From Verrucomicrobiia bacterium (GTDB taxonomy: Bacteria; Verrucomicrobiota; Verrucomicrobiia; Verrucomicrobiales; DEV007), in assembly GCA_030425385.1 (NCBI GenBank), contig JAUIAH010000029.1:35052-99051 (forward strand): a DNA stretch of 64,000 nucleotides, in the 5' to 3' direction. Shown piece by piece: positions 51,075-60,505 of the stretch. How positions within the stretch are numbered: the stretch's first letter is position 1; every line of letters begins with the position of its first letter. The notes under the pieces are model-generated. The model was given only the letters and a program-made list of their open reading frames with translations, searched no databases and was not told the DNA's origin. The position numbers were made by a program, and so were the translations under genes.

Positions 51075-52061
51075 AACTTGTCCTTGGGCTTGGGACCATG
51101 CTATTCGGTCGGCGCTATTCTTCAATGTTAGTGATTCTGTTATAAACTGCAACCTAGTCAATGGCGGATGGTTCTTTACTGGCCAGGACATCTTTGAAAA
51201 TTGGCGAAACGGAGAGCCTGATTGGGCCGCTTGAAAAATCCGCATTGAGTCTGCCTTTCTACGACTAGCGAGATCGCCCGGGGGCCGATTGCGCAATCCA
51301 AACTACCGATGCAGCTTGCGGGTGGGCTAACATAGTCAGAAATGCGCTCGGGTAACTGTCGGAGTCACCTAAATCACCCCGAGCTGGCTGCAGCGGCTGC
51401 CCCGTTCTCGCAGTGGATATTTGTCAGGAGGATCGGTGGGCGATCAGCAGGGTGCTGTAGTCAGTCTAGCTTCACCCCCATGAGTTGGACCGGGAAGATA
51501 GATAAGATTGCTGTTAGCTAGCTAGAACACTGATAGTGAGCGCCTTCCGAAAGCTTGTAAATTGGTGTCAGTACTGGAGCGACGAGAGCGATGCGGACGA
51601 GGGTGCCGCGACTGGATAGCCGAGCATCTGGGAGCGGAGCCAGGACGTGCCGATGGAGACGAGGGGGGGGATTCTGTTCACGGGAAAAGTGACCTCAAGG
51701 GGCTCCCGTTCCTACGGTTCAGATTGGCACGGAATAGTCCGACTGGCTGGCGTAGACCCTGGGATGGTAGAAAAACTATGTCCGTTGAACGTTGCCGAAT
51801 TCTCGCGAGGAATTCTGAGAACTGCCTACGACGGCTCATTCCGCTTGTTTAGTTTGGGAGACCAATTGAAACGATTAGTGGCGTGGATTCAGGCTGAGGG
51901 AAGGCCGAGATGTAGTTCTCGACACTTTCTTTGGCCCGACCTCCGCATTTTGCCGCCTTTACCATTGAGATGATCGAAATCGCAAAGCAGACATCCCCGT
52001 TGGAAGGGCCCTGCAATTGGGCAAGAGACGGGTAAAGCAGTAGGTGATGGGTGCCTAGCGT
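51075..52061. other. Gene-poor kilobase, possible decayed DNA
   Basis: No frame here has convincing coding text. A short open stretch near 51130-51234 (GGWFFTGQDIFENWRNGEPD) and another over 51647-51973 (VEFSRGILRTAYDG-like text) could be fragments of old genes, but I cannot assign either. The stretch leads into the recombinase-type HTH remnant at 52062, so it may be what is left of a mobile element. Confidence 0.4.
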
Positions 52062-52586
52062 GTGTGGGTACAGGTCATGCACGCCCGCATTTCATTCAGA
52101 AAGTTCGCATTAGAGTGTCATGCGCGTGGCGGGACGGGCGCGACCGGAAAACGAACCTGGATCGATCTTTGCACGTCGGTTGGGGTGCCTCACGACCTTT
52201 GGAAAGAGGCTCCGTTCGTAGTGCTTCCTTTCAAGGCATTTGTTCCCATCTCGCATTTGGGATTGAGAAATCGGGCAGAGACGCGACGAGAAATGCATCC
52301 ATTGTATCTCTCACTGGAATGGCGAGCAATGATGAATGCAAACCCGAGCCTAACAACCAGGGAAATCGCAGATGATCAGGGAGTTACGCCGGGGAGAGTT
52401 CGACAGATCCTAAGGCTCTCGTCGCTAGCACCGGAGATACTTGGGGAATTGGACAGTATGCTTCCCGAAGAGTTGCGATCCTTCGGGGAGAACAAGCTGC
52501 GATTCTTAGTTCCACTAGACCCAGCCGATCAAATCGTGGAGTTTCAGTGGTTGAAGTCTCAGCATAGACTTTGTCTCTCACACTGA
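52062..52586 (+). CDS. ParB-like HTH protein of recombinase-associated type, probable remnant
   Basis: The recognisable part is FVVLPFKAFVPISHLGLRNR, then LYLSLEWRAMMNANPSLTTR and an HTH (EIADDQGVTPGRVRQILRLS, LAPEILGEL). It parallels the frame at 20545-21021 (LVVHPVRQ, HLALNWREALKAG, GRVRQIVR, LHPEIVAFL). The N-terminal ~45 residues from the GTG at 52062 look non-coding, so the true start is uncertain. No serine recombinase gene, its usual neighbour, is present. Probably a leftover of an integrated element. Confidence 0.45.
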   Translation: MWVQVMHARISFRKFALECHARGGTGATGKRTWIDLCTSVGVPHDLWKEAPFVVLPFKAFVPISHLGLRNRAETRREMHPLYLSLEWRAMMNANPSLTTREIADDQGVTPGRVRQILRLSSLAPEILGELDSMLPEELRSFGENKLRFLVPLDPADQIVEFQWLKSQHRLCLSH

Positions 52587-52864
52587 AAATCTCCACGCCC
52601 GCAACGAGGATGGATCGCAGTGCAGCGCGGCAACAATCGTAAGAATCGTTTCACGCGTTTCAGTCTCACTGGCCAACAATGATCCATGCGAACTGAAATA
52701 CGATTGTGGCTTGTCTCGCAGTTGCAAGACACCCGCCAGTCGGTTTGGATAGCCCAGACAAGCGCTACCGCTGATCGTCAGACGCTGCGGCTTGGCTAAC
52801 CTCGAACTTCAGCCGAGGGCGACAGATTTGGTTGAACCTCATGGGTCAAAGTCAAAGAAGCCGT

Positions 52865-55357
52865 TTAGTGGCGATAAACCGCCGCCTCAAGGCGGGACGC
52901 GGCAGCGTCAAAGAACGGATAACGCCTGGACAGGAAGAGGCCATACTGGTTGTTGGCGGGATCGATCCAGAAGAAGGTGGAATGGTAACCTCCCCATCCG
53001 TAACAACCTTCGGGCATGGCGGTAGCATGCCGTTCGGCATCCTTGAGAATGTGGAAGCCGAAACCTAACGCATACCCTTGCTCTGATTCCGAGAAGCCCG
53101 GCTTCCCATCAAGTTGATCTTCTAACATGATCGCCAACGTTCGTTCAAAAAGGATGGATTGGCCGTCGGGTGTCCGCCCGCGATCGACGAGCATTTGACA
53201 GAAGCGCCCATAGTCGGCGAGCGTGGAGACGAGGCCTTCCCCTCCGAGATGAAGGCGACTGTTAGGCCTGTAGTAGAGTTCGTCTTCGGCTGGTGTGCCC
53301 CGGCGAAAGCCCTCCTCGGTTCGCACAAAGAGCGGCTGGAACCGGGCGCGGTCTTCTTCTGTCAGGTGGAACTTGGTGTCATCCATTCCGAGCGGGTCGA
53401 AGATGGTTTCTCTTAGAAACGCGTCGAAAGGCTTCTTTGATAGCTTCTCGATCGCTGCTCCCAGAACAGCCGTGCTGAGGCCGTAGGTATAACGTTCTCC
53501 GGGTTGATGCTTCAACGGCTTTGTTGCCAGCAACTCGATGAGTCCATCCAGATCGTCTAATTCCATCACTTCTTTCCAAGTGCCTTCCTGATCAAACGAG
53601 CCGTCATAGCCAGCGATTCCGGAGGTATGCGTCAGCAGGTGACGATAGGTGATCGGGCGCGCCAGGGGTTTCGTCTTGTCGTCATCACTATCACTTTCCA
53701 CCCGAAACTTCCCGAGCCTGGGAAGCGCGTCCGAGACGGGATCGTCGAGCTGAAACGCTCCCCGTTCGTGGAGGATCATGGCGGCGACGCTGGTGATCGG
53801 CTTGGTCATCGACCAGATGGCAAACAGGGTGTCCTCGTTGATCGAGCGGTCTCCTGCCTGACCAGAAGCGACGGCGTGCTCGTAAAGTGTTTCGCCGCCT
53901 CGCGCCAGCCGGAACACAGTTGATAGGGCTTCGCCTTCGTCCATGAAGGCTTCCTGCGCATCCATCAACGCGGCATCGAGAGGAACTCGCGAATGCTTTA
54001 TCGAGAGATCGTAGCAACGAATCTCCTGGTCATTGCGAACGTAGATGCGCTGGTTCGCGAAGGCGGGGGCAGACCAAACGAGCATTCTCCCTCCCACGGC
54101 ATGGGTTGGTTCGATTAACGTCGTCCGCGAAATTTCTTGGTAACTTTGTGTGGAAAGCTCGGCTGTGATCAACTCACCATGGTCGTTGTAGAGAAATGTT
54201 CTGCCCGACGACGGGTGATGAAAGGAGAAAGCTGATGGCCAAGCACCCGTGCGTTCGCCTCTAGCATTCTGCAACGGCAGAGACGTTTCCCATAGGCGTT
54301 CTCCGGTACGAATGTCGACACATTGAAATTCCCCTCGCCCACCTGCGGAATAGAGGTAACCCTCTTCATCCAGATGCGCGGTGTTCAACACGCCAGCGAC
54401 ACCCATTCTGAGATCGGGCCCCCAGAGCACTTCTGCTGTGCGATTGTCAGGAGCCACTCTCATGGCCGCCGAGACCCCCTTGAACCCCATCACATGGATA
54501 AGATCGTGATGAACACGAGGCGCACCGATCGACATCCCATAGAGCGGTTTCACCTTAGCAAACCAGTACTCCTTGCCAGTGGATGGCTCTAGCGATCCCA
54601 CACCATCTCCGTGCCATACCAGCAATTGATCCAAGCTGTGAATCGTCGCTATGACAGGCGGGCAGTAACCAGGCTTGGATGCAGACAACGCCCGCCACCG
54701 TTCCTCGCCAGTGTGCTTATCGAACGCAACCACGGTCGAACCATCCCCACCGACGATGCAGACTAACAGATTCTTGTAGACGAGCGGATGAGCAGCACAG
54801 CCCCACTCGGGCACCTCAAGCCCGTAGTCGTCCTTAAACGATCTCTGCCACAAGACCTCTCCAGAGGCCGCCTGGAAGCAATGCAGATCGCCTTCAGCGC
54901 CCAGTGTGTAAACACGTTCGCCATCAACCGTCGGCGTGCAACGCGGGCCGATCGCGTAGAGGTAGACCGTGGAGTAGGGACAATCATAGACGTGTTCCCA
55001 GAGCACTTTCCCGGTGTTCGCATGAAGAGCACGGACGCGTTCCTTCCCAGGAATCTCCGCTCGAATAAAGTTAGGGTTCCCTTCAGTCTTGTCCGGATCA
55101 TACGGTTCCGCGATCCGATCCATCACGAAGACGCGATCCCCAACCACCGCTGGGCCCGAGTAGCCTCCACCAACGGCCCTCTCCCAAAGCAAGGGCAGTC
55201 CGGAGTCTGGAAACTCCGTGCGAATGCCTTCTTCCCGAATAGAGGTATCGCCGTGCGGGCCCAGAAAGTGCGGCCAGTCATCAGCCAGCGCACTCAGCCC
55301 CATAGCGGTGAACAACACGTGAGGAAGCAGTCGAATCAAAGTCGCGTTTCGTCTCAT
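52865..55357 (-). CDS. Secreted fusion of PQQ-like propeller and class C beta-lactamase-type serine hydrolase (830 aa)
   Basis: Residues 1-26 are a signal peptide (LFTAMGLSALA). Residues ~28-455 form a PQQ-like propeller (FLGPHGDTSIREEGI; VRALHANTGKVLWEHV; DLHCFQAASGEVLWQRS; VVAFDKHTGEERW). Residues ~470-830 form a serine hydrolase of the beta-lactamase class C/EstB type: nucleophile S516 in SMTK (516-519), YGLS (625-628) in place of YxN, HLLTHTSGIAGYDG, and WGGYHSTFFWIDP near the C-terminus. Periplasmic or extracellular ester or peptide hydrolysis is likely; true beta-lactamase activity is not implied. The frame stays open to 55969 but runs into the divergent adaptor gene, so ATG 55357 is chosen. 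It is transcribed away from the efflux operon. Confidence 0.85.
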   Translation of the reverse strand: MRRNATLIRLLPHVLFTAMGLSALADDWPHFLGPHGDTSIREEGIRTEFPDSGLPLLWERAVGGGYSGPAVVGDRVFVMDRIAEPYDPDKTEGNPNFIRAEIPGKERVRALHANTGKVLWEHVYDCPYSTVYLYAIGPRCTPTVDGERVYTLGAEGDLHCFQAASGEVLWQRSFKDDYGLEVPEWGCAAHPLVYKNLLVCIVGGDGSTVVAFDKHTGEERWRALSASKPGYCPPVIATIHSLDQLLVWHGDGVGSLEPSTGKEYWFAKVKPLYGMSIGAPRVHHDLIHVMGFKGVSAAMRVAPDNRTAEVLWGPDLRMGVAGVLNTAHLDEEGYLYSAGGRGEFQCVDIRTGERLWETSLPLQNARGERTGAWPSAFSFHHPSSGRTFLYNDHGELITAELSTQSYQEISRTTLIEPTHAVGGRMLVWSAPAFANQRIYVRNDQEIRCYDLSIKHSRVPLDAALMDAQEAFMDEGEALSTVFRLARGGETLYEHAVASGQAGDRSINEDTLFAIWSMTKPITSVAAMILHERGAFQLDDPVSDALPRLGKFRVESDSDDDKTKPLARPITYRHLLTHTSGIAGYDGSFDQEGTWKEVMELDDLDGLIELLATKPLKHQPGERYTYGLSTAVLGAAIEKLSKKPFDAFLRETIFDPLGMDDTKFHLTEEDRARFQPLFVRTEEGFRRGTPAEDELYYRPNSRLHLGGEGLVSTLADYGRFCQMLVDRGRTPDGQSILFERTLAIMLEDQLDGKPGFSESEQGYALGFGFHILKDAERHATAMPEGCYGWGGYHSTFFWIDPANNQYGLFLSRRYPFFDAAASRLEAAVYRH

Positions 55358-55462
55358 CGGCGACAAGTCGTAGCGGTCTGTCAGATTGCTGTCGAGGGCT
55401 GTCCGCTGGACGACTATTCTGGATCTAATTTCGGCAGGTTGGGCGAGGGATGGAAGTAGATC

Positions 55463-56791
55463 TTGGTTAAGAATGATCTCTGCAGTACCCCACATAGAGT
55501 GAATCAACAGAGTAGTAGACAGCCAGTCGAGCCAGAAACCCAGTCGGATTCCAGTAGATCCGTCTCGCGTTTCCGTTTCGCTGGTCGTGTCGTGTTGCCT
55601 GTCGTATTCCTCATCGCAGGACTTGCGAGCTACGCTTTGTTCTCTAAGCAGCCGCCCCAAGTTGCCGAACCATCCCCGAAACCGAGACCTTTGGAGGTGC
55701 GGGTTGAGGAACTCAAACGAAAGGACTTTCAGGTTAGCGTGGCGACTCATGGCCTGATCCAGGCTCACAGCCAGGTGAATCTCACCGCTCAAGTTGGGGG
55801 CCGTGTGCAGACGATCCATTCGGGCTTTGAGGTAGGCGCATTCTTCGAGAAAGACGAAGTATTGTTGGCGTTGGATCCGGTTGATTTCGAGGAGGCATTG
55901 GTGAACGCCAAAGCCCAGTTGGCTCAGACGGAGTTCAACTTGGAGCAGGAGCGCATTCGGGCCAAGCAAGCGAAGCTCAACTGGGACGATCTGGGTTACG
56001 AGGAAGAGCCTAGCGAGATGGTTCTAAGGATTCCGCACGTCAAACTAGCAGAGAGTCAGCTTGAGAGAGCGAAGGAACAATTGCTCAGCGCGCAACGAAA
56101 TCTCGAACGCACGAAAGTCCGAGCCCCGTTCGACGGGCGGGTGCTCTCTCGTAGCGCGGGATTAGGCCAGACGATCGGGGCTGGCTCACCATTGGGAATC
56201 ATCATTGCCACCGATTACAGTGAAGTCCGTCTACCGGTCTCGACTCGATTCCTTGGCGACATTTCACTGCCCGAAGACTTGTCGGATCCACCCGTCGAGA
56301 TTGTGTTGAGAGACTGCCTTGCCGAAAGAGCCAATCTGGCGTGGCCAGCGAAGATCCTGCGTACCGAGGGTGCTCTGGATGCGAGTACGTTAGAACTCTT
56401 CGCCGTGGCCCGGGTTGACGACCCCTTCGGATTGGAATCTGATCGAGTTCCGTTGCGAATCGGACAACCAGTGGCGACGGCGATCCCAGGGAGAACGCTC
56501 ACGGACGTCTTTGTGATTCCACGGGAAGCTGTTGCCGATCTGAATCGAATTCGCCTGGTAGATCCGGAGGCGCTGACTTTAAGATCTGCCGTCATTTCGC
56601 AGTTGTGGGAGGACGATGACGTTCTTGTCTTCAATGATCCAAGTATTGAGGACGGAACGCTCCTCGTTCTCGACCGACTTGTTTACGCTCCGGATGGAGG
56701 CAAGGTGGAAATTGTCAATGACGGTACCTTGTCTGAAGAAGAGTCTTCACTGAGTCATGAACAGATGCCGGAGGGCGGTAGCCAGAAGTGA
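55463..56791 (+). CDS. RND efflux periplasmic adaptor (membrane fusion protein)
   Basis: The 442-aa protein has an N-terminal membrane anchor (VVLPVVFLIAGLASYALF, ~43-60). A lipoyl/barrel-sandwich half follows (GLIQAHSQVNLTAQVGGRVQ), then a helical hairpin (AQLAQTEFNLEQERIRAKQA; SQLERAKEQLLSAQRNLERT) and the second lipoyl half (VRAPFDGRVLSRSAGLGQTI). A beta-barrel and membrane-proximal domain end it. It would bridge the inner-membrane pump encoded next to an outer-membrane channel. The start is TTG 55463 with a GGAAG site six bases upstream; no ATG precedes the anchor. The stop overlaps the pump's GTG by four bases. No TolC-like gene is visible in the window. Confidence 0.92.
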   Translation: MVKNDLCSTPHRVNQQSSRQPVEPETQSDSSRSVSRFRFAGRVVLPVVFLIAGLASYALFSKQPPQVAEPSPKPRPLEVRVEELKRKDFQVSVATHGLIQAHSQVNLTAQVGGRVQTIHSGFEVGAFFEKDEVLLALDPVDFEEALVNAKAQLAQTEFNLEQERIRAKQAKLNWDDLGYEEEPSEMVLRIPHVKLAESQLERAKEQLLSAQRNLERTKVRAPFDGRVLSRSAGLGQTIGAGSPLGIIIATDYSEVRLPVSTRFLGDISLPEDLSDPPVEIVLRDCLAERANLAWPAKILRTEGALDASTLELFAVARVDDPFGLESDRVPLRIGQPVATAIPGRTLTDVFVIPREAVADLNRIRLVDPEALTLRSAVISQLWEDDDVLVFNDPSIEDGTLLVLDRLVYAPDGGKVEIVNDGTLSEEESSLSHEQMPEGGSQK

Positions 56792-59700
56792 TTGGTTGGT
56801 TTGCCAGGAATAGCATTGCGGCCAATTTGCTCATGCTCGCCATCCTGCTCGGTGGCGTCTATGTGGCTTTCTTCCGTATTACGCTGGAAATGGAGCCCGA
56901 CCGTGATTACGGCACGGTGTTCATAACGAAGTCCTATCCTGGAGCAACGCCGCGGGATGTTCAGAAAGAAATCCTCATTCCCGTGGAGAACGCCTTGGAA
57001 TCTCTGGATGGTGTCAAACAGCTCAACACCGATGCGCATCCCGGCCATGCAAGGATCTACGTCGAAGCAAAGCCAGGCAAAGACTTGCGTGTGTTGAAGG
57101 ACGACATCGAATCGCTCCTGCAGACGATCACCACACTTCCCGCTCAGAACGAGCCCTTTCATGTGAGGATCCCGAGTGAAGCCGATCGTCGCTCGGTCAT
57201 CTGGGTGGTGGTCACAGGCGATCTTCCGGAGACGGAGCTCCAGGCCGTTGCCGTCCGTGTTCGAGATGATCTGCTAGCCATCGATGGCATTAGCAGAGTC
57301 AATGCGTTTCTTCCGAGGCAGCGCGAACTGTCTATCGAACTCGATTCGACAAAGCTTGCTGCTTACGACCTTAGCTTCACGGCAGTGGCCAATGCCATTC
57401 GGCAGTTCTCCGTAGACTTGCCAGCGGGCTCAATTCGATCTCCAAGTGGAAACTTGGTGTTACGGACGAGAGGCCAAGCCTACTCGCGTGATGACTTTTC
57501 TGCTATTCCGATTCGATCATCCAGCGGAGCGGAGCTGACGCTTGGCGAAGTCGCCGAGATCAGCGAGAATCAGGAAGATGAGAAGGTCATTTCCGAATTC
57601 AACCGGAGACCTGCCATTCGCATCGATGTGGCACGCACCGGGAACGAAAGCGCCCTGGCGGTAGCGAGAAAAGTCCGGGAATACGTGGAGAATTCCAAAG
57701 GCCGATTTCCGGAAGGCGTTGTGTTAGGCACGCACGCAGACAGAGCGGTCGAACTTCAGGCCAGGCTGGGAACCATGGCGGGATCTCTCCTGCAGGGCGC
57801 GGTGCTGGTGATGATTGTTCTCGGTCTCTTCCTTCGTCCTCAGTTGGCCTTCTGGGTCGTTGTTGGTATTCCTGTTAGTTTTGCTGGAGGCATCATGGTC
57901 ATGCATCTATGCGGTCTCTCCGCCAACATGATGAGCCTCTTCGGCTTTATCATCGTTGTCGGTGTGGTGGTCGATGATGCGATCGTCACCGGCGAAAGCG
58001 TCTATGCACGACTCCAAAACGGGGCGGCTCCACTCGACGCTGCGATTGACGGCACCAAGGCCGTCACCATTCCCGTCACCTTTGGCATTCTCACGACCAT
58101 CGTTGCGTTTGTGCCTCTGTTGTTCTTTGAAGGAATGACAGGAGCCTTTGCCAAGCAGATCCCCTTCGTCGTCGCACCCGTCCTCTTGTTCTCGCTGGTG
58201 GAGTCCAAGCTCGTCTTGCCAGCTCATTTGAAACATCTCCGCATCGACGATTCGAATAGTGGTGGATGGTTGCGTTACTTGCGGCTCAAAGTGGCTGCGG
58301 GTTTGGACTACTTTATCTATCGATGCTATCAACCCGCTTTGATCGCCGTGGTGCGGCATCGTTATGCAGCACTCGCTTTCTTCGTTGCCATGGCCATGGC
58401 CATGCTTGGGTATTTCACAGGTGGTCGCTTAGGTTACGTTCCGATCCCATCGGTCGAACGCACCGAGGTGGTGGCCACGCTGGATTTGCCCGATCACGCT
58501 TCCATTGAGACCACCCGTCGATACATGGATCGCCTGGCCGACGCCGCGGAGGCCATGAAATTGGACTTCATTGATCCTGGCACTGGCAAGCCCATTGTTG
58601 GCAATCATTGGCGCCTCATCGGCACGCCTTACCCAGGCCGTCCTTATGAGGCTTCAAGCGGGGTGATCTTCCTCGGACTCATGCCCTTCAGCTTACGTTC
58701 TGAACCCGGCCCTGACAATGACACAATCATGGCGCGCTGGCGTGAATTGGTCGGCGAGCTTCCAGCGAGTGTCACCTTGAAGATGCGATCTCAGAAAACG
58801 GAAGGCAGTGAAGAACGCGAAACCGACCCTCTGGAGCTCGAACTTCGCGGCCCGGATTCAGAGGCGAAGCATCAGCTCGCCCGCCAGATTGCCGATCTTA
58901 TCCGTGGCTATGATGGCATTGAGAGTGCCTGGGCTCATCTACGAGCCCAGCAAAATGAGCTCGAACTCACATTGAAGCCACGTGCCGCCGAGCTGGGTGT
59001 CACCCAGCAAACTCTGGCCAGTCAAGTGCGGCAGGCCTTCTACGGTGAAGAGGCCCAGCGTATCCTGCGTGGACGCGATGAGTATCGCATCATGGTGAGG
59101 CTTCCCAAGGCTCAGCGCGAGTCGCTTAACACCTTGCAAGAACTCCGAGTTCGCACGCCCGCTGGAGCGGAGGTGCCTCTCTTTACCGTAGCCGATGTCG
59201 CCCTGGTCAAATCTCCAACCTTTATCGAGCGCAATGACAAAGCCGAAGTCATTCGCATTGGTGCCGAGCCAAAGAATAAGGGAGTGGATCTGGTCAGGAT
59301 TGCCAGATCGGTTTCGCCTGCCATCCAGAAACTAGTCCATGACCATGAGGATCAAACCTTTGTCTTCACCGGTGCGGTGGCGGAAGCGGAAGAAACGAAG
59401 AAGCGGATGCTCATTGGCTCCATTGCGATGATGTTTGCCTTGTATGCCTTGCTCGCAATTCCCTTCAAGTCGGTGTTACAACCGTTCTATATACTCGTAG
59501 TCGTGCCCTTTGGGGCCATAGGTTCCCTGTTAGGTCACATCTTGTTAGGAATCACCCCTTCTGATCTTTCGCTGTTTGGGATGCTCGCCATGGCCGGTGT
59601 GGTCGTGAATGATTCCTTAGTCATGGTCGATGACATCAATAGGCGTGTCAGAGACGGTGTGCCGCTTCGAAAAGCGGTAGAGCTTTCCGGTTGTCGTCGA

Positions 59701-59979
59701 TTCCGCCCGATCTTCCTAACTTCTGCCACGACTTTCCTGGGGCTCCTTCCATTGATGGCGGATCGGTCACTACAGGCTCAATTCCTGATCCCCATGGCGG
59801 TGTCGTTAGCCTTTGGCGTTCTCTTCGCAACGGTGATCACCCTGTTCCTCATCCCCAGCGTCCTCGTGGTTGCGGATGACTTTCGCGGCCTATTCTCATC
59901 AATCTTCGGCAGGTCGAGACCTGGCCGGGAGTATCAAGCTAAGGGAGCATACCAATCGCCCGATGCAGAACGATCCTAA
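56788..59979 (+). CDS. RND-family efflux pump, inner-membrane permease (1063 aa)
   Basis: The length and layout are those of AcrB/acriflavin-resistance-type pumps: TM1 (NSIAANLLMLAILLGGVYVA), a large periplasmic loop, TM2-6, a second loop and TM7-12. The TM4 proton relay Asp pair is present in GVVVDDAIVTGESV (D396, D397). In TM10, where AcrB has the relay Lys, the text is GVVVNDSLVMVDDIN with no Lys, as in a subset of RND pumps. Substrate cannot be predicted. The start is GTG, overlapping the adaptor stop (GTGA). The last codons overlap the sigma gene start by 17 bases, so pump and sigma factor are translationally coupled. Confidence 0.93.
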   Translation: MIGWFARNSIAANLLMLAILLGGVYVAFFRITLEMEPDRDYGTVFITKSYPGATPRDVQKEILIPVENALESLDGVKQLNTDAHPGHARIYVEAKPGKDLRVLKDDIESLLQTITTLPAQNEPFHVRIPSEADRRSVIWVVVTGDLPETELQAVAVRVRDDLLAIDGISRVNAFLPRQRELSIELDSTKLAAYDLSFTAVANAIRQFSVDLPAGSIRSPSGNLVLRTRGQAYSRDDFSAIPIRSSSGAELTLGEVAEISENQEDEKVISEFNRRPAIRIDVARTGNESALAVARKVREYVENSKGRFPEGVVLGTHADRAVELQARLGTMAGSLLQGAVLVMIVLGLFLRPQLAFWVVVGIPVSFAGGIMVMHLCGLSANMMSLFGFIIVVGVVVDDAIVTGESVYARLQNGAAPLDAAIDGTKAVTIPVTFGILTTIVAFVPLLFFEGMTGAFAKQIPFVVAPVLLFSLVESKLVLPAHLKHLRIDDSNSGGWLRYLRLKVAAGLDYFIYRCYQPALIAVVRHRYAALAFFVAMAMAMLGYFTGGRLGYVPIPSVERTEVVATLDLPDHASIETTRRYMDRLADAAEAMKLDFIDPGTGKPIVGNHWRLIGTPYPGRPYEASSGVIFLGLMPFSLRSEPGPDNDTIMARWRELVGELPASVTLKMRSQKTEGSEERETDPLELELRGPDSEAKHQLARQIADLIRGYDGIESAWAHLRAQQNELELTLKPRAAELGVTQQTLASQVRQAFYGEEAQRILRGRDEYRIMVRLPKAQRESLNTLQELRVRTPAGAEVPLFTVADVALVKSPTFIERNDKAEVIRIGAEPKNKGVDLVRIARSVSPAIQKLVHDHEDQTFVFTGAVAEAEETKKRMLIGSIAMMFALYALLAIPFKSVLQPFYILVVVPFGAIGSLLGHILLGITPSDLSLFGMLAMAGVVVNDSLVMVDDINRRVRDGVPLRKAVELSGCRRFRPIFLTSATTFLGLLPLMADRSLQAQFLIPMAVSLAFGVLFATVITLFLIPSVLVVADDFRGLFSSIFGRSRPGREYQAKGAYQSPDAERS

Positions 59980-60505
59980 CCGTGAACCCAATTTCATGCG
60001 CCTCTTCGTGGCTCACGAGCGCGAATTGCGAGCCTTTGCCCGAACGCTTCTCCCTACGTGGGAAGCCGTGGAGGATGTCCTGCAAGAATCCAGCGTCGTC
60101 ATGTGGAGGAAGCTCGATCAACTAAAGGACGAATCAGGATTTCTTCCCTGGGCGAAAGTCATCGTCCGATTCGAAGCTCTCCGTGCGCGACGCCGTGTGG
60201 CGCGCGATCGGCTTGTGCTCAGCGAGGAAACCATTGCTCTTCTCGCCGACGAAGCCCTTGAAATGCCTAACGATATCCTGCAGCGGGAACGGGATGCCCT
60301 AACACGTTGCTTGCAGAAGCTCTCCGAAGAACATCGCAAACTAGTGCTAATGCCCTACGTCGAAGCAGGCGGCCTTCTGCAGGTCGCGAAACGGACGCAG
60401 CGATCAGCGAACAGTCTCTACAAACTGCTCGGCCGGATGCGGGAGAAACTGAAACTCTGTGTGGAACGCGAACTCGATCTTGCCGGAGAAGGGGGAACGA
60501 CATGA
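59963..60505 (+). CDS. ECF sigma factor, Rhodopirellula/Verrucomicrobium type (TIGR02989-like)
   Basis: The 180-aa product (ATG 59963) has region 2 text FVAHERELRAFARTLLPTWE, then AVEDVLQESSVVMWRKLDQ and GFLPWAKVIVRFEALRARR. Region 4 reads KLVLMPYVEAGGLLQVAKRT, then SANSLYKLLGRMREKLKLC. This is the family called Rhodopirellula/Verrucomicrobium sigma-70, which is usually followed by a FecR-like regulator, as here (ATGA overlap). The frame is open from 59870, but that portion lies inside the pump gene and has no sigma similarity. It probably responds to envelope signals through its partner. Confidence 0.9.
   Translation: MQNDPNREPNFMRLFVAHERELRAFARTLLPTWEAVEDVLQESSVVMWRKLDQLKDESGFLPWAKVIVRFEALRARRRVARDRLVLSEETIALLADEALEMPNDILQRERDALTRCLQKLSEEHRKLVLMPYVEAGGLLQVAKRTQRSANSLYKLLGRMREKLKLCVERELDLAGEGGTT

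Noticed and set aside
51562..51973. Two overlapping short plus-strand frames
   Set aside because: No ribosome site, no homology to neighbours, and unnatural-looking composition in a decayed region.
55358..55969. N-terminal extension of the PQQ/hydrolase gene
   Set aside because: It runs antisense through the start of the efflux adaptor gene; the signal peptide begins at 55357.
60307..60501. N-terminal extension of the FecR-like gene
   Set aside because: Lies inside the sigma gene in another frame; the family begins at the ATG overlapping the sigma stop.
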